From Syntrophorhabdaceae bacterium (lineage in GTDB: Bacteria; Desulfobacterota; Syntrophorhabdia; Syntrophorhabdales; Syntrophorhabdaceae), in assembly GCA_026416315.1 (NCBI GenBank), contig JAOAFK010000149.1, positions 1-6,684 on the forward strand: 6,684 bases of DNA. Reading direction: 5' to 3'. Each line of letters begins with the position of its first letter. Position 1 is the first letter of the stretch. This document shows positions 5,229 through 6,684 of the stretch, piece after piece. The position numbers and the translations under genes were made by a program. The notes beneath the pieces are model-generated. The model saw nothing but the letters and a program-made list of their open reading frames with translations, had not been told where the DNA came from and did not search any database.

Positions 5229-6684
5229 TTATGAACGTTTTTTTATAATCTCTCTTATTTCTTTTTTCAAAATTTTACCCTGCGGGCTTTTCGGTAGTTC
5301 TTTCCAGAACTCTACGGATTTTGGTTTCTTATAACTTGCAAGGTGTTCACCACAGAATTTTATGATCTCTTCTTCTGTTGCTGTCATCCCATCTTTTAAG
5401 ACGATAACAGCCTTCGGCACTTCTCCCCAGTGTTCATCGGCAACACCAATAACGGATACCTCTGAAACAGCAGGGTGTTTATATAAAACCTCTTCTATTT
5501 CTCTTGGATAGATGTTTACACCACCACTAATTATCATATCATTTTTTCTTTCTACTATGTATACATATCCATCCTCATCCATTTTTCCTAAATCACCCGT
5601 ATATAGCCATCCGTTTCTGATTTTCTTCTCTGTCTCTTCAGGCATATTCCAGTATCCCTTCATCATGGACTCGCTTCTCACTATAATTTCGCCCACCTCC
5701 CCAGGCTTTACATCTTCGCCAGCATCGTTAACAATCCTTACTTCATAGTTTAGGACAGCCTTTCCTGATGAGGCAAGTCTCTGCAATTTCTTTTCAGACC
5801 CATCCAATATATGGTCCTCAGGTTTTAGTACTGTTGTGAAGGGACCAGTCTCTGTCTGACCATATAATTGGGCAAAACCGCATTTAAAAACCTTTAATGC
5901 GTTTTTCAGCAATTCTACAGGCATGGGAGCACCAGCATATAAAATAAGCTTTAGGCTGCTTAAATCAAATTTTTCAATATTTGGCGTCTGAATCAAGGTA
6001 TGGATCATAGTGGGCACCATCTGGCATCTTGTGATCTTTTCCTTTTCAATATAAGACAACACATCTATTGCGTTAAAACCACCTTCACGTCTTATATGAA
6101 GAGTATTGGGCATAAAGGTATGCCTTACAATGTTGTCCTCGCAAGCCACATGATACATGGGAAATGTTATAAGCACCTGTTCGTCATAATCAACTTTGAG
6201 GTCAATCACGCCTGCAACTGCTGTCATTACAAGGTGTTTATGAGTACGAAGGGCACCTTTGGGTTTGCCTGTTGTCCCTGCTGTAAAAAACATGCTCATT
6301 ACATCATCATCTAAAATTTTTATGTCAGGTTCATCCTTTTCAGATGTGTTTATAACTTCTTCATAATCTTTCATATAGGACAAATCCGACTTTTCAAGGC
6401 ATATATAATTTTCAATAAAGGTTAAATCGTTCTTTAACTCATTAACAACCCCAGTAAAATCAGGGTCAACAAATAAAAAACGGGGTGTGGAGTATTCTAA
6501 AATGTCTTTTAACTCAGCTTTTCTTAAATGATTGTTATAAGGGCAGAAGATACCTCCAGTCTTTGCAACAGCAAAATAAATCTCCACAAACTGATGTGAA
6601 TTATGCAATAATACACCTACACGATCTTCTTTTTTCAAGCCCATCTTTATAAGGCCATTTGCTAAGGCATTTACTCTTTCATTT
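5229..6684 (-). CDS. AMP-forming acyl-CoA synthetase (N-terminus cut by window edge)
   Basis: This cytoplasmic enzyme joins a carboxylic acid to CoA through an acyl-adenylate. The frame stays open to the window edge. The 13 codons before the first visible Met (6642-6644) encode NERVNALANGLIK, typical of this family, so the true start lies outside and about 30-40 residues are missing. Of 484 visible residues, the family motifs are: TAGTTGKPKG phosphate loop (134-143), YGQTE (274-278), YTGD (361-364), ERKND (378-382), the GGVNIYP hinge region (387-393) and PQGKILKKE with the C-terminal catalytic Lys470. Every catalytic motif is intact. The acid used (fatty, branched or aromatic) cannot be read from the sequence. 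A terminator follows immediately, so it is probably transcribed apart from the downstream operon, although it lies on the same strand and its acyl-CoA chemistry suits the neighbours. Confidence 0.93.
   Translation of the reverse strand, partial: NERVNALANGLIKMGLKKEDRVGVLLHNSHQFVEIYFAVAKTGGIFCPYNNHLRKAELKDILEYSTPRFLFVDPDFTGVVNELKNDLTFIENYICLEKSDLSYMKDYEEVINTSEKDEPDIKILDDDVMSMFFTAGTTGKPKGALRTHKHLVMTAVAGVIDLKVDYDEQVLITFPMYHVACEDNIVRHTFMPNTLHIRREGGFNAIDVLSYIEKEKITRCQMVPTMIHTLIQTPNIEKFDLSSLKLILYAGAPMPVELLKNALKVFKCGFAQLYGQTETGPFTTVLKPEDHILDGSEKKLQRLASSGKAVLNYEVRIVNDAGEDVKPGEVGEIIVRSESMMKGYWNMPEETEKKIRNGWLYTGDLGKMDEDGYVYIVERKNDMIISGGVNIYPREIEEVLYKHPAVSEVSVIGVADEHWGEVPKAVIVLKDGMTATEEEIIKFCGEHLASYKKPKSVEFWKELPKSPQGKILKKEIREIIKKRS

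Noticed and set aside
5512..6314. Plus-strand open frames of 78 and 104 codons opposite the acyl-CoA synthetase gene
   Set aside because: Antisense to conserved motifs of the synthetase; low-complexity or cysteine-rich nonsense translations without a start signal.
6642..6644. ATG here as the true start of the acyl-CoA synthetase
   Set aside because: The frame continues upstream to the window edge and the upstream residues match the family, so the start lies outside the window.

Overview
The window is a compact, AT-rich bacterial segment in which every supported gene lies on the minus strand, so transcription runs from high to low coordinates. In that order the genes are: an AMP-forming acyl-CoA synthetase (5229-6684, N-terminus cut by the window edge); an XRE-family regulator with a C-terminal cupin (4510-5052); an aldehyde dehydrogenase of the CoA-acylating methylmalonate-semialdehyde dehydrogenase type (2958-4445); and a three-gene TRAP transporter, dctP (1791-2876), dctQ (1283-1774) and dctM (1-1290, last few residues cut by the window edge). 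About 93-95% of the window is coding. There is no RNA gene, insertion sequence, CRISPR array or phage gene that I can see.

Two transcription units are suggested. The acyl-CoA synthetase gene ends at a strong hairpin with a T-rich tail on the minus strand (5159-5223). After it comes a roughly 100-base stretch of about 10% G+C with A-tracts, then a near-consensus sigma70 promoter (TTGACA, 17-base spacer, AATAAT) overlapped by inverted repeats that could be operator sites. The promoter-proximal gene is the regulator. It is followed by the dehydrogenase (64-base gap), dctP (81-base gap), dctQ (16-base gap) and dctM (8-base overlap), with no terminator between them. A self-regulated operon is the simplest reading; a weak second promoter may sit before dctP.

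Together the genes look like a catabolic module: periplasmic capture and sodium- or proton-driven uptake of an organic acid (TRAP), oxidation of a semialdehyde or aldehyde intermediate, probably to an acyl-CoA (dehydrogenase), sensing of a small ligand by the cupin of the regulator, and a neighbouring ligase that activates a carboxylic acid to its CoA thioester. The substrate cannot be read from the sequence. The most unusual protein is the dehydrogenase. It keeps the catalytic Cys and Asn, but the KPSE cofactor motif reads APSW and the LGGAKN segment reads NGNGKN, so it is a divergent member whose cofactor or substrate may differ from the named enzyme.

The organism is a Gram-negative bacterium, since TRAP receptors are periplasmic and this one carries a Tat signal. 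The gene mix and the low G+C content would fit an anaerobic Desulfobacterota (former deltaproteobacteria) or a similar organic-acid degrader, but that placement is an inference of low certainty.
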